Below are positions 56,700-64,000 of a DNA stretch of 64,000 nucleotides, in pieces (within the stretch, counting starts at the first letter, position 1; each line of letters starts with the position of its first letter). The DNA is from Pseudoxanthomonas sp. F37 (GTDB lineage: Bacteria > Pseudomonadota > Gammaproteobacteria > Xanthomonadales > Xanthomonadaceae), in contig NZ_CP095187.1 in the NCBI RefSeq assembly GCF_022965755.1, positions 3,038,001 to 3,102,000 of the forward strand. Direction: 5' to 3'. A model generated the notes under the pieces. That model saw only the letters and a program-made list of their open reading frames with translations. It ran no database searches and was not told the DNA's origin. The translations under genes were made by a program, and so were the position numbers.

Positions 56700-56702
56700 C
56701 GC

Positions 56703-57434
56703 TCAGGCATACACATCCGCGCCCAGGTCGGCGTTGGAATAGACGTCCTGGACATCGTCCAGGTCTTCCAGCATGTCCAGCAGCTTCTTCACCTGCAGCG
56801 CGGTGTCGCCCTGCACGCTGATGTCGTTGTCGGCGCGGAAGGTGATTTCGGCGTGGTCCGGCTTCAGGCCGGCGGATTCCATCGCGTCCTTGACGGCCTG
56901 GAAGGCCTCCGGCGCGGTGACCACGTCGATCGAGCCGTCGTCGGGGTACGCCACGATGTCGTCGGCGCCGGCTTCGATGGCGGCTTCGGTGATCCTTTCT
57001 TCGTCCGCGCCCGGCGCATAGCTCAGCACGCCCAGGCGCTTGAACATGAAGGCCACCGAGCCTTCGGTGCCCATGTTGCCGCCGCACTTGCTGAAGGCAT
57101 GGCGCACGTCGGCCACGGTGCGCACGCGGTTGTCGGTCAGGCAGTCGACGATCACGGCCACGCCGCCGGGCGCATAGCCTTCGTAGCGCACTTCCTCGTA
57201 GACCACGCCTTCCAGTTCGCCGGTCGCCTTCTTGATGGCGCGCTCGATCACGTCCTTGGACATGTTCGCCGCCAGTCCCTTGTCCACCGCCACCCGCAGC
57301 CGCGGGTTGTTGGCGGGGTCGCCGCCGCCGGCGCGGGCCGCCACGCCGATCTCGCGGATGATCTTGGTGAAGATCTTGCCGCGCTTGGCGTCGGTGGCGT
57401 TCTTGCGGGCTTCGATGGACGGGCCTCTACCCAT
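56703..57434 (-). CDS. yebC: YebC/PmpR family protein
   Basis: A 243-residue YebC-family protein. Members have been described as transcriptional regulators, and more recently as ribosome-associated factors that relieve stalling at polyproline. The start [20 protein letters not shown] is the variant seen in Xanthomonas rather than the common MAGHSKWANIQ; the core [20 protein letters not shown] and the acidic [15 protein letters not shown] region are typical. Co-directional with ruvC, as in many bacteria; a good -10 box lies about 34 bases upstream. Confidence 0.95.
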   Translation of the reverse strand: MGRGPSIEARKNATDAKRGKIFTKIIREIGVAARAGGGDPANNPRLRVAVDKGLAANMSKDVIERAIKKATGELEGVVYEEVRYEGYAPGGVAVIVDCLTDNRVRTVADVRHAFSKCGGNMGTEGSVAFMFKRLGVLSYAPGADEERITEAAIEAGADDIVAYPDDGSIDVVTAPEAFQAVKDAMESAGLKPDHAEITFRADNDISVQGDTALQVKKLLDMLEDLDDVQDVYSNADLGADVYA

Positions 57435-57458
57435 GGTGACTTCCGGAGTGCTCTGACA

Positions 57459-57481
57459 AGGGCGCGGATTATACGCGCCCT
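57459..57481 (-). promoter_or_regulatory. Promoter-like TATAAT within a hairpin upstream of yebC
   Basis: AGGGCGCG (57459-57466) and CGCGCCCT (57474-57481) form a perfect 8-bp stem whose loop on the minus strand contains the consensus -10 TATAAT (57473-57468), 34 bases before the yebC ATG. The -35 is weak (GTGACG at 57494-57489 with a short spacer). The hairpin also lies just after the lipase stop, so it may act as a terminator for that gene. Confidence 0.5.
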
Positions 57482-57490
57482 CCACCGACG

Positions 57491-58129
57491 TCACGGCCCG
57501 CCGTCGAAGCGGCCCTCGCGCAGGAAATGCGCCGCCTGGCGTGCCGCATGGGTGGAGAACACCAGTCCGGTGTGGCTGGCCGGCACCACGCAGTGCGCGG
57601 CCAGCCCCGGCAGGCGGGTTTCTTCCAGCGCGACCGTGCCATCGGATTGGCCGTGGAAGCGGGTGATCAGCCGGCCCAGGCCCCGCGCCACGTTGCCCGC
57701 CACCATCCCCACCGGCACCGTACCCTCCCAGGGAGGACAGCCGGCCTGCAGCAGGGTGCCGCTGCGACCCAGCAGGGGCGCGGTCCATGCCCGCCGTCCC
57801 AGGTCGCGCGCCGCGCCGCTGCCGCACAGCGGCGAGCCCAGGCAGACCATCCGCTGCACCGGCAGGCCCGGCGCGCGACGCAGGGCTTCCAGTCCGATCA
57901 GCCCGCCCAGGCTGTGCCCCACCAGGTGGACCGGGGGCCCGCCCTCCAGCCGCGCGATCAGCGCGGTGATGGCCGGCTCCGGCCCGCCGAGGATGCTGGG
58001 GTAGCCGAACGTTTCCACATCGAAGCCTTCATGCCGCAGCCGCCGCGCCAGCGGCGTGAGCCAGGACTTCGCATTCCAGATGCCATGCACCAGCAGCACG
58101 CGGGGTGTCGAAGGGGGCAGCGCCGTCAT
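57491..58129 (-). CDS. Alpha/beta-hydrolase, lipase/esterase type
   Basis: A 212-residue cytoplasmic hydrolase (no signal peptide). [20 protein letters not shown] at 11-30 gives the oxyanion strand, the nucleophile is Ser73 in [15 protein letters not shown], an aspartate in [12 protein letters not shown] near 160 and a histidine in [10 protein letters not shown] near 185 complete a plausible triad. It resembles short PGAP1-like or lipase-like proteins; the substrate is unknown. It starts 43 bases after the AraC gene stops, same direction. Confidence 0.85.
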   Translation of the reverse strand: MTALPPSTPRVLLVHGIWNAKSWLTPLARRLRHEGFDVETFGYPSILGGPEPAITALIARLEGGPPVHLVGHSLGGLIGLEALRRAPGLPVQRMVCLGSPLCGSGAARDLGRRAWTAPLLGRSGTLLQAGCPPWEGTVPVGMVAGNVARGLGRLITRFHGQSDGTVALEETRLPGLAAHCVVPASHTGLVFSTHAARQAAHFLREGRFDGGP

Positions 58130-58171
58130 GGCCGGGAGTGTGGTGGAAGCCCGCGCAGGCCGCCAGTCCGG

Positions 58172-58999
58172 TCAGTGCGCCGCATGCGCGCGCTTCCATT
58201 CCCGCGGCGACAGCCCGCTGTGCGCCTTGAAGGCGCGCGACAGCGCGGCCTCGCTGCCGTAGCCCACATCCGATGCGACCACCTTGAGCGGCTTGCCGTG
58301 GCGCAGCGCCTGCTGCGCCAGGCCCACACGCCAGCCCTGCAGGTACTGGCCGGGCGTGCGGCCCAGGGCCTGGCGGAATGTCGAGGCGAACACCGTCCGC
58401 GACATCCCGGCCACGCGCGCGAGTTCCTCCAGCGTCCAGTCCTTCGCCGGCGCCTCGTGCATGGCGACGATCGCATTGCGCAAGCGCGGATGGGAAAGCC
58501 CGGCCAGCATGCCGCCCTTCACTTCGCCGGTTTCCATCAGCTGACGCAGCACCTGGATCATCACCACCTCGAACAGGCGGTTCACCAGCGCCGTGCGTCC
58601 GCAGCGCTGGGTGAAAGCCTCCTCGAACAGCAGGGCCAGCACGTCCTGCGCGCCATGCAGGCCGGCCAGCGGCAGGCAAACCACATCCGGCAGTGCGGCG
58701 CAGATCGGATTCTGCACCCCGCCCTCGAAGCGCAGGGTGGCGCAGGCCATGTCGGCCCCGCGCACTTCGTCGCTGGCGAAACGGTGCGTCAACGGACGCG
58801 GGTAGAGCAGCAGGCTGGGCTCGTCGATGCGCAGCGACGTGGCGCCATGGAACACCTCCAGCGGCCCGCGCTGGATCAGGTGCAACTGGCCAGCGCCGGC
58901 TTCGGCTTCAAGGGTGTTGATGCCGCACAGGGCGCCGGCATGGAACACCTGGGCGCTCACGGAGAAGCGGTCCAGCAGGACGGCGAGCCGGTCGACCAT
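58172..58999 (-). CDS. AraC-family transcriptional regulator
   Basis: A 275-residue regulator. Residues 1-180 form a cupin-like sensing domain (QLHLIQRGPLEVFHGATSLR); the C-terminal 95 residues hold two helix-turn-helix motifs: WTLEELARVAGMSRTVFASTF and KVVASDVGYGSEAALSRAF, the latter followed by HSGLSPREWKR, the AraC signature. ATG 58999 is chosen because AGGAG lies seven bases upstream. It is divergent from the ohr-like gene, with 122 bases between, and probably controls it and the next hydrolase; that is inference from layout. Confidence 0.92.
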   Translation of the reverse strand: MVDRLAVLLDRFSVSAQVFHAGALCGINTLEAEAGAGQLHLIQRGPLEVFHGATSLRIDEPSLLLYPRPLTHRFASDEVRGADMACATLRFEGGVQNPICAALPDVVCLPLAGLHGAQDVLALLFEEAFTQRCGRTALVNRLFEVVMIQVLRQLMETGEVKGGMLAGLSHPRLRNAIVAMHEAPAKDWTLEELARVAGMSRTVFASTFRQALGRTPGQYLQGWRVGLAQQALRHGKPLKVVASDVGYGSEAALSRAFKAHSGLSPREWKRAHAAH

Positions 59000-59007
59000 G
59001 AAAACAC

Positions 59008-59027
59008 TCCTGATCAAGTTTTCAGGA
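59008..59027. promoter_or_regulatory. Inverted repeat in the AraC/ohr divergent region
   Basis: TCCTGA (59008-59013) and TCAGGA (59022-59027) are inverted 6-base arms with 8 bases between. On the minus strand a TAGAAT at 59032-59027 could be the -10 of the AraC gene. The left arm overlaps the AraC ribosome-binding site, so binding here could repress the regulator. Only position and symmetry support this. Confidence 0.35.
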
Positions 59028-59121
59028 TTCTACATCACCTTGCGTACTGGCAGGGCGCGCAAAGTACACCTCACCGGATGGCCACCCGCCCCGGACCACC
59101 CCCTCTCCAAGGAATACCGCC

Positions 59122-59553
59122 ATGTCCATCGAAAAGATCCTCTACAGCGCCACCGCCACCGCCACGGGCGGCCGCGAAGGCCAGGCCACCTCGTCCGACG
59201 GCGTGCTGGACGTGAAGCTGTCCACCCCGCGCGAGCTGGGCGGTGCCGGCGGCGACGGCACCAACCCGGAACAGCTGTTCGCGGCCGGCTACTCGGCCTG
59301 CTTCCTGGGTGCGCTGAAGTTCGTCGCCGGCAAGCAGAAAGTCGCCCTGCCCGCCTCCACCACCGTCACCGGCAAGGTCGGCATCGGCCAGATCCCCACC
59401 GGCTTCGGCATCCAGGCCGAACTGACCATCGCCGCCCCCGGCGTCGCCCGCGAGCAGTTGCAGGCCCTGGTCGACGCCGCCCACATCGTCTGCCCGTACT
59501 CCAACGCCACGCGCGGCAACATCGACGTGACGCTGCAGATCGCCGCCGACTGA
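59122..59553 (+). CDS. ohr: Organic hydroperoxide resistance protein Ohr (OsmC family)
   Basis: Ohr reduces organic peroxides with a reactive cysteine. The 143-residue protein begins with [20 protein letters not shown] and has the two redox cysteines: Cys60 in [16 protein letters not shown] and Cys124 in [16 protein letters not shown], both Ohr signatures rather than OsmC. The usual MarR-type regulator OhrR is not adjacent; an AraC-type gene lies divergently instead. The downstream hydrolase starts 36 bases later, so the two may be an operon. Confidence 0.95.
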   Translation: MSIEKILYSATATATGGREGQATSSDGVLDVKLSTPRELGGAGGDGTNPEQLFAAGYSACFLGALKFVAGKQKVALPASTTVTGKVGIGQIPTGFGIQAELTIAAPGVAREQLQALVDAAHIVCPYSNATRGNIDVTLQIAAD

Positions 59554-59589
59554 TCCCTCTTCCTCACCCCCGCCACAGGAATCCATGCC

Positions 59590-60531
59590 ATGAACATGCT
59601 TGCCCGTACCCTCGCCGCCACCGTACTGGCCGTCGCCACCCAGGCCAGCTTCGCCGCGCAGCCCGCGCCCGCCACGGTCCCGGTCGCCGTCGAGCGCACC
59701 GCCAGCTACATCACCACCGCCGACGGCGTGCAGCTGTACTACAAGGACTGGGGCCCGAAGGATGGCCCGGTCGTCACCTTCAGCCACGGCTGGCCGCTGT
59801 CCTCGGACAGCTGGGAGTCGCAGATGATCTTCCTGGCCTCCAAGGGCTACCGCGTGGTCGCCCATGACCGCCGCGGCCACGGCCGCTCCAGCCAGCCGTG
59901 GGATGGCAACGACATGGACCACTACGCCGACGACCTGGCCACGGTGATCAACACGCTGGACCTGAAGGACGCCACCCTGGTGGGCTTCTCCACCGGTGGC
60001 GGTGAAGTGGCGCGCTACATCGGCCGCCACGGCACCGGCCGGGTGAAGAAAGCCGTGCTGATCAGCGCCGTCCCGCCGCTGATGCTGAAGACCGCCGACA
60101 ACCCGGGCGGCCTGCCGGTCGAAGTGTTCGACGGCATCCGCAAGGGATCGCTGGACAACCGCTCGCAGCTCTACCTGGACATCGCATCGGGCCCGTTCTA
60201 CGGCTTCAACCGCCCGGGCGCCAGGGTCTCGCAGGGCCTGATCGACAGTTGGTGGGCGCAGGGCATGCAGGCCGGCCACAAGAACACCTACGACTCTATC
60301 GCCGCGTTCTCGGCCACCGACTTCCGCGCCGACCTGAAGAAGTTCGACGTCCCCACCCTGGTGATCCACGGCGACGACGACCAGATCGTCCCCATCGACG
60401 CCTCCGGCAAGGCTTCGGCCCGCCTGATCAAGGGCGCCCAGCTGATCGTCTACCCCGGCGCACCGCACGGCCTGACGGACACCCACAAGGACCGCGTCAA
60501 CCAGGACCTGCTGACCTTCCTGCAGAAGTAA
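59590..60531 (+). CDS. Exported alpha/beta-hydrolase, non-haem haloperoxidase type
   Basis: A 313-residue protein with a signal peptide ([22 protein letters not shown], cleavage near AAQ) and a haloperoxidase-like alpha/beta-hydrolase fold: [18 protein letters not shown] (oxyanion loop), [19 protein letters not shown], nucleophile Ser134 in [19 protein letters not shown], aspartate in [10 protein letters not shown], histidine in [11 protein letters not shown]. Enzymes of this group can make peracids or hydrolyse esters; export to the periplasm suggests a substrate outside the cytoplasm. Paired with ohr 36 bases upstream. Confidence 0.9.
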   Translation: MNMLARTLAATVLAVATQASFAAQPAPATVPVAVERTASYITTADGVQLYYKDWGPKDGPVVTFSHGWPLSSDSWESQMIFLASKGYRVVAHDRRGHGRSSQPWDGNDMDHYADDLATVINTLDLKDATLVGFSTGGGEVARYIGRHGTGRVKKAVLISAVPPLMLKTADNPGGLPVEVFDGIRKGSLDNRSQLYLDIASGPFYGFNRPGARVSQGLIDSWWAQGMQAGHKNTYDSIAAFSATDFRADLKKFDVPTLVIHGDDDQIVPIDASGKASARLIKGAQLIVYPGAPHGLTDTHKDRVNQDLLTFLQK

Positions 60532-60541
60532 CCCCCACGCC

Positions 60542-60889
60542 GTAGGAGCGGGCCATGCCCGCGATGCGCTTCAGGTGTCTGGCCGGAACGCATCGCGCCC
60601 AAGGGGCGCTCCTACAGAAGCCCATGGGTTGTGGGGGCGGGCCATGCCCGCGATGCCTTTGAGGTGTCTGGCCGGAAAGCATCGCGCCCATGGGGCGCTC
60701 CTACAGAAGCCCATGGGTTGTGGGTTGTAGGAGCGGGTCATGCCCGCGATGCTCTTCAGGTGGCTGGCCGAAAAGCATCGCGCCCATGGGGCGCTCCTAC
60801 AGGGCCCATGGGTTGTAGGAGCGGGCCATGCCCGCGATGCTCTTCAGGTGGCTGGCCGGAAAGCATCGCGCCCATGGGGCGCTCCTACA
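60542..60889. repeat. Array of four GTAG-type hairpin repeats
   Basis: Four units of about 74 bases at 60542-60615, 60631-60704, 60727-60800 and 60815-60889. Each begins GTAGGAGCGGGCCATGCCCG (the second starts GTGGGGGCGG) and ends CATGGGGCGCTCCTAC or close to it, so the ends pair as a long hairpin; the units are joined by ACAGAAGCCCATGGGTTG-like spacers. The array occupies most of the 406 bases between the hydrolase and the convergent GNAT gene. GTAG-headed REPs with RAYT transposases are known in Stenotrophomonas; no RAYT gene is in this window. Confidence 0.9.
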
Positions 60890-60937
60890 GGGGCCAACGG
60901 GTGTTTGATCTGCCCCGCCAGCGGAAGCGCCTACCGA

Positions 60938-61456
60938 TCAACCGGAGGAAGCTTCCCGGCGCAGGATGAATTCATCATCCAGCGTCTTTCCCACCGGAAA
61001 CTTGTACTCCCCCACCCGCACGAAGCCCTGCCGCTGATAGAACCGCTGCGCGCCGAAATTCTCCGACCATACCCCGATCCACAGCGTCCGCGGCCCGTCC
61101 CGCAACAACCACCGCTCGACCTCGGCGAACAACTTCCCGCCCCATCCGCCGTTCTGGTGCGAGGCCAGCACGTACAAGCGCTTCAGCTCGCCATCGCCCG
61201 CCCGCACCTGCGGATGCGGCAACCCGCAGGGCCCGGCCGCGGCATGACCCACGGCCACGCCCTCGTCCTCCAGCAGCCACACCGCGTAGTCCGGATGCGC
61301 CAGGATCGTCCGCTGCTTTTCCACGTCGTAAGCATCGGCGAGGAACGCCGCCAGATCCTCGGCCGGATACAGATGGCCGAAGGTCTCGGTGAACGTGCGC
61401 GCCGCCAGGTCGGACAGGACCATGGCGTCATCGACGGTGGCGCGACGGATCCGCAC
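60938..61456 (-). CDS. GNAT-family N-acetyltransferase
   Basis: A 172-residue acetyl-CoA-dependent transferase. Typical GNAT order: MRIRRATVDDAMVLSDLAAR (strand and helix 1), VWLLEDEGVAVGHAAAGPC (strands 2-3), ELKRLYVLASHQNGGWGGKL near 90-109, the acetyl-CoA pyrophosphate loop (Q-x-x-G-x-G/A form), and IGVWSENFGAQRFYQRQGFV near 128-147. The acceptor is unknown. It begins two bases after the stop of a small acidic protein gene, implying co-translation. Confidence 0.93.
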   Translation of the reverse strand: MRIRRATVDDAMVLSDLAARTFTETFGHLYPAEDLAAFLADAYDVEKQRTILAHPDYAVWLLEDEGVAVGHAAAGPCGLPHPQVRAGDGELKRLYVLASHQNGGWGGKLFAEVERWLLRDGPRTLWIGVWSENFGAQRFYQRQGFVRVGEYKFPVGKTLDDEFILRREASSG

Positions 61457-61458
61457 GC

Positions 61459-61758
61459 TCAGGCGTCCTCGTCTTCCTCGTCGCCTTCCTCCGACTCGTC
61501 TTCCTCGTCGGAATCCTCGTCCTCTTCCTCGTCCTCTTCGTATTCTTCTTCGTCTTCTTCGTAATCGTCTTCGCCGAAGTCCTCGCCGTCCCAGCGGCCC
61601 TGGCCGTCCGGCACGAACGTCACCGCCATCGCCGCCGGCGTCGTGCCCACGCGCACCAGCCAGCCGCCGAACACGCGCGCGCGCTCGGTCACCAGCGCCG
61701 CATCGGCGCCCTCATTGCCCAGGCGTTCCCACTCCAGCGAAAAAGCAACTTCCGTCAT
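61459..61758 (-). CDS. Small protein with strongly acidic C-terminal tail
   Basis: A 99-residue protein starting MTEVAFSLEWERLGNEGADA. The first 60 residues look like a small folded domain (VTERARVFGGWLVRVGTTPA, AVTFVPDGQGRWDGEDF); the last 37 are almost only Asp, Glu, Tyr and Ser. I do not recognise the family. ATG 61758 is chosen because the in-frame stretch upstream (to 61935) is hairpin repeat and aspS sequence. Two bases separate it from the GNAT gene. Confidence 0.75.
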   Translation of the reverse strand: MTEVAFSLEWERLGNEGADAALVTERARVFGGWLVRVGTTPAAMAVTFVPDGQGRWDGEDFGEDDYEEDEEEYEEDEEEDEDSDEEDESEEGDEEDEDA

Positions 61759-61778
61759 CTTGGCTCTCTTGATGTCAA

Positions 61779-61893
61779 GCCCCCTTGAGTCAAGGGGGCG
61801 CGGCGTCAGCCGCGGGGTTGTGGCATGCAACGGCGCGGGGCCCGTCATTTCGCCCAGGCGAAATGACGGGGGCTTGACCGCTAAGCGGTCAAG
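61779..61893. repeat. Three consecutive perfect palindromes at the aspS 3' end
   Basis: GCCCCCTTGA-G-TCAAGGGGGC (61779-61799), CCCGTCATTTCGCC-CA-GGCGAAATGACGGG (61841-61870, 14-bp stem) and CTTGACCGCT-A-AGCGGTCAAG (61873-61893). The last contains the aspS stop codon (61889-61891). They lie in the 130 bases between aspS and the acidic protein gene, both transcribed leftward. The 14-bp stem would be a strong RNA hairpin, but no U-tract follows, so it is a repeat or processing element more than a classical terminator. Confidence 0.8.
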
Positions 61894-63637
61894 TCCGCGG
61901 TCGAACCTGGATATGCACTTCCGCCAGTTGCTCATCCGGAATGGGCGACGGCGCGCCGGTCATCAGGCACTGCGCAGTGGTGGTCTTGGGGAACGGAATG
62001 ACGTCGCGGATCGACTCTGTGCCGGCCATCAGCGCCGCGATGCGGTCGATGCCGAAGGCGATGCCGCCGTGCGGGGGCGCGCCGAAGCGCAGCGCATCCA
62101 GCAGGAAGCCGAACTTCGCTTCGGCCTCTTCCGCGCCGATGCCGAGCAGTTCGAATACCGCGCTCTGCATTTCCGGGCGATGGATGCGGATCGAACCGCC
62201 GCCGATCTCATTGCCGTTCAGCACCATGTCGTAGCCGCGCGACACCGCCGTCTTCGCGTTGGCGCGCAGGTCGGCGATGTCGTCGACCGCCGGCGCGGTG
62301 AAGGGATGATGGAGCGCGACATAGCGCTGCGCTTCCTCGTCCCATTCGAACATCGGGAAGTCGGTGACCCACAGCGGCTTCCAGCCGTCCTGCACCAGGC
62401 CGAAGTCCTTGCCGGCCTTCAGCCGCAGCGCGCCCATGAAGTCGCTGACCTTGTTGTAGCCGCCCGCGCCGAAGAACACGATGTCGCCGTTGCCGGCGCC
62501 GACGTGCTTGAGCAGTGCCGCGAAGGCCTCGTCGGCGAAGAACTTCCGGATCGGCGATGAGATCTCGCCGGCCTCGTCGATCTTGATGTAGGCCAGGCCC
62601 TTGGCGCCGTACTTGGCGGCATGCGCGGCGTACTCGTCGATCTGCTTGCGGCTCAGCGACGCGCCACCGGGAATGCGCAGTGCGGCCACGCGGCCGTCCG
62701 GGTCGCTGGCGGCGGCGGTGAACACGCCGAACTCGCTGGACTTCACCAGCTCGGCCACGTCCACCAGTTCCAGGTCGATGCGCAGGTCCGGCTTGTCCGA
62801 GCCGTAGCGGCGCATCGCCTCGGCCCAGGTCATGCGCGGGAACTGGGCATCCAGCTGCACATCCATCACTTCGGCGAAGATGTCGCGGATCATGCCTTCG
62901 ACGGTGTCCTGCACGTCGCGCTCGCGCACGAAGGCGAATTCCATGTCGAGCTGGGTGAATTCCAGCTGGCGGTCGGCACGCAGGGCCTCATCGCGGAAGC
63001 AGCGCGCGATCTGGTAGTAGCGGTCGAAGCCGGCCACCATCAGGATCTGCTTGAACAGCTGCGGCGACTGCGGCAGCGCATAGAACTCGCCCGGGTGCAT
63101 GCGCGCCGGCACCAGGAAGTCGCGCGCGCCTTCCGGCGTGGCCTTGGTGAGGATGGGCGTCTCGATGTCCTGGAAGCCGCGCGCGTCCAGCCAGCGGCGC
63201 AGCGCCTGCACCAGGCGGATGCGGGTGCGCTGCTTGCGCTGCATGTCGGGGCTGCGCAGGTCCAGGTAGCGGTATTTCAGGCGGATGTCCTCGCCCGGTT
63301 TCTCGTGGTGGTGGAACGGCAACGGCTCGGCCTTGTTGAGCACGGTGATCCGGGTGGCGATCACCTCCACCTGGCCGGTGCGGATCCTGGCGTTGACGGC
63401 CTCGCGCGCACGCACCACGCCTTCGACCTGCAGCACGTCCTCGTAGCCCAGCGACGCGGCGACCTTGAACACCTCGGCCTGGGACGGATCCACCGTCACC
63501 TGCACGATGCCTTCGTGGTCGCGCAGATCGATGAAGCACACGCCGCCGAGGTTGCGGGCGACATCGGTCCAGCCGCACAGGGTCACGGTCTGGCCGATCA
63601 AGGCCTCGTCGACGAGGCCGCAGAAATGGGTACGCAT
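61889..63637 (-). CDS. aspS: Aspartate--tRNA ligase
   Basis: A class II aminoacyl-tRNA synthetase of 582 residues. [20 protein letters not shown] starts the anticodon-binding OB fold ([20 protein letters not shown]); motif 2 region [20 protein letters not shown] near 210; the bacterial GAD insertion at about 290-410; motif 3 region [20 protein letters not shown] near 530. ATG 63637 was chosen over a codon 12 residues upstream because MRTHFCG is conserved. Whether it also charges tRNA-Asn cannot be judged here. Confidence 0.97.
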   Translation of the reverse strand: MRTHFCGLVDEALIGQTVTLCGWTDVARNLGGVCFIDLRDHEGIVQVTVDPSQAEVFKVAASLGYEDVLQVEGVVRAREAVNARIRTGQVEVIATRITVLNKAEPLPFHHHEKPGEDIRLKYRYLDLRSPDMQRKQRTRIRLVQALRRWLDARGFQDIETPILTKATPEGARDFLVPARMHPGEFYALPQSPQLFKQILMVAGFDRYYQIARCFRDEALRADRQLEFTQLDMEFAFVRERDVQDTVEGMIRDIFAEVMDVQLDAQFPRMTWAEAMRRYGSDKPDLRIDLELVDVAELVKSSEFGVFTAAASDPDGRVAALRIPGGASLSRKQIDEYAAHAAKYGAKGLAYIKIDEAGEISSPIRKFFADEAFAALLKHVGAGNGDIVFFGAGGYNKVSDFMGALRLKAGKDFGLVQDGWKPLWVTDFPMFEWDEEAQRYVALHHPFTAPAVDDIADLRANAKTAVSRGYDMVLNGNEIGGGSIRIHRPEMQSAVFELLGIGAEEAEAKFGFLLDALRFGAPPHGGIAFGIDRIAALMAGTESIRDVIPFPKTTTAQCLMTGAPSPIPDEQLAEVHIQVRPRT

Positions 63638-63801
63638 GGGGGCTCCACTGGGTTCGGACCGGGGCCGGGACATCCCGCAGCCATGACGGGCCGGTCAAGC
63701 CCGCTAGTTTACCCGGTCCCCCGCCCTCCGGCCCGTGATCCGCCCCTGCACAGCCTTAACTGGCCGGGCGTATGCTGGCGCCTCTCCAGGAGGGTGCCGC
63801 C

Positions 63802-64000
63802 ATGAAGAAGCCGTTGTTGCAGTCCGTTTTCGTACTGTTGCTGGCCTTGGCGGCCGGCAGCGCCTCCGCCCAGATCACGTCCAAGGCCTATGCGCCGGAA
63901 AACCTGCGCACGCTCTCGGTGCAGGACCAGACCCGGGTCATCAGCCTGGAGTATTCCGAACAGTCCCGCGGGCGCCGCATCCCGGACGACCAGTTGCGGT
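63802..64000 (+). CDS. Exported protein of unknown function (3' end cut by window)
   Basis: The first 66 codons are visible. A strong AGGAGG ribosome-binding site lies eight bases before ATG 63802. Residues 1-24 form a signal peptide (MKKPLLQSVFVLLLALAAGS then ASAQ). The mature part starts ITSKAYAPENLRTLSVQDQT and contains RVISLEYSEQSRGRRIPDDQ. Family not recognised from this fragment. It is divergent from aspS; TATGCT at 63771 could be its -10. Confidence 0.8.
   Translation, partial: MKKPLLQSVFVLLLALAAGSASAQITSKAYAPENLRTLSVQDQTRVISLEYSEQSRGRRIPDDQLR

Noticed and set aside
60542-60889. Possible CRISPR array because of regularly spaced repeats.
   Set aside because: The units themselves are about 74-base hairpins with similar spacers; there are no unique spacers of about 30 bases and no cas genes.
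60631-60969. Open frame with repeated GAGHARDAL-like peptides after the haloperoxidase gene.
   Set aside because: It is a direct translation of the GTAG hairpin array.

Overview
This window is high-GC chromosomal DNA from a gammaproteobacterium, most likely Xanthomonadaceae (Lysobacteraceae: Pseudoxanthomonas, Stenotrophomonas, Lysobacter or a relative). The evidence is the gene order: a pilG-pilI-pilJ-chpA-chpB-chpC cluster lacking pilH next to gshB-tonB, kup lodged between ruvA and ruvB, a xanthomonad-type YebC N-terminus, and GTAG-type intergenic hairpin repeats. I see no plasmid, prophage, insertion sequence, CRISPR array or recognisable defence system. It reads as core genome with repeat-rich seams.

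Layout. 1-4315: housekeeping and cofactor genes (mazG, cysQ and nudE leftward; bioA and rsmE rightward). 4438-15454: the Pil-Chp chemosensory operon for type IV pili, transcribed leftward, divergent from gshB and a TonB-like gene. 17528-29362: tsaB, a YoaA/DinG helicase, the cell-wall synthase PBP1B with a TPR lipoprotein immediately downstream (a likely LpoP-type activator), a two-domain glycosyltransferase, a membrane TPR protein and relA. 29434-37672: a small secreted protein, hrpA, dps, a 1.1-kb non-coding repeat island and recQ. 37772-44867: a small secreted protein, an MFS transporter, a GH3 glycosidase behind a LacI-type operator, oligopeptidase A and a Cds1-like PLP enzyme. 44932-57434: tRNA-Lys plus a long leftward series reading yebC-ruvC-ruvA-kup-ruvB-ybgC-tolQRAB-pal-cpoB-queE-queC. 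57491-64000: a lipase-like hydrolase, an AraC regulator divergent from an Ohr/haloperoxidase-like pair, a GTAG hairpin array, a GNAT acetyltransferase with a highly acidic small protein, aspS, and the start of a secreted protein.

How genes work together. PilG, PilI, PilJ, ChpA, ChpB and ChpC form one signalling pathway for twitching motility; the adjacent TonB-like gene sits where Pseudomonas has tonB3. PBP1B with its lipoprotein, and Tol-Pal with CpoB and YbgC, are both envelope-building modules and meet functionally at septal peptidoglycan synthesis. RuvABC, RecQ, HrpA and YoaA are nucleic-acid remodelling enzymes. QueC and QueE act in queuosine synthesis.

The observations most worth checking are the ChpB protein without its catalytic serine, the LpoP candidate beside mrcB, the giant ChpA with a hexanucleotide tract, the acidic protein coupled to a GNAT enzyme, and several families of palindromic intergenic repeats. 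I did not find a convincing entirely new multi-gene system.
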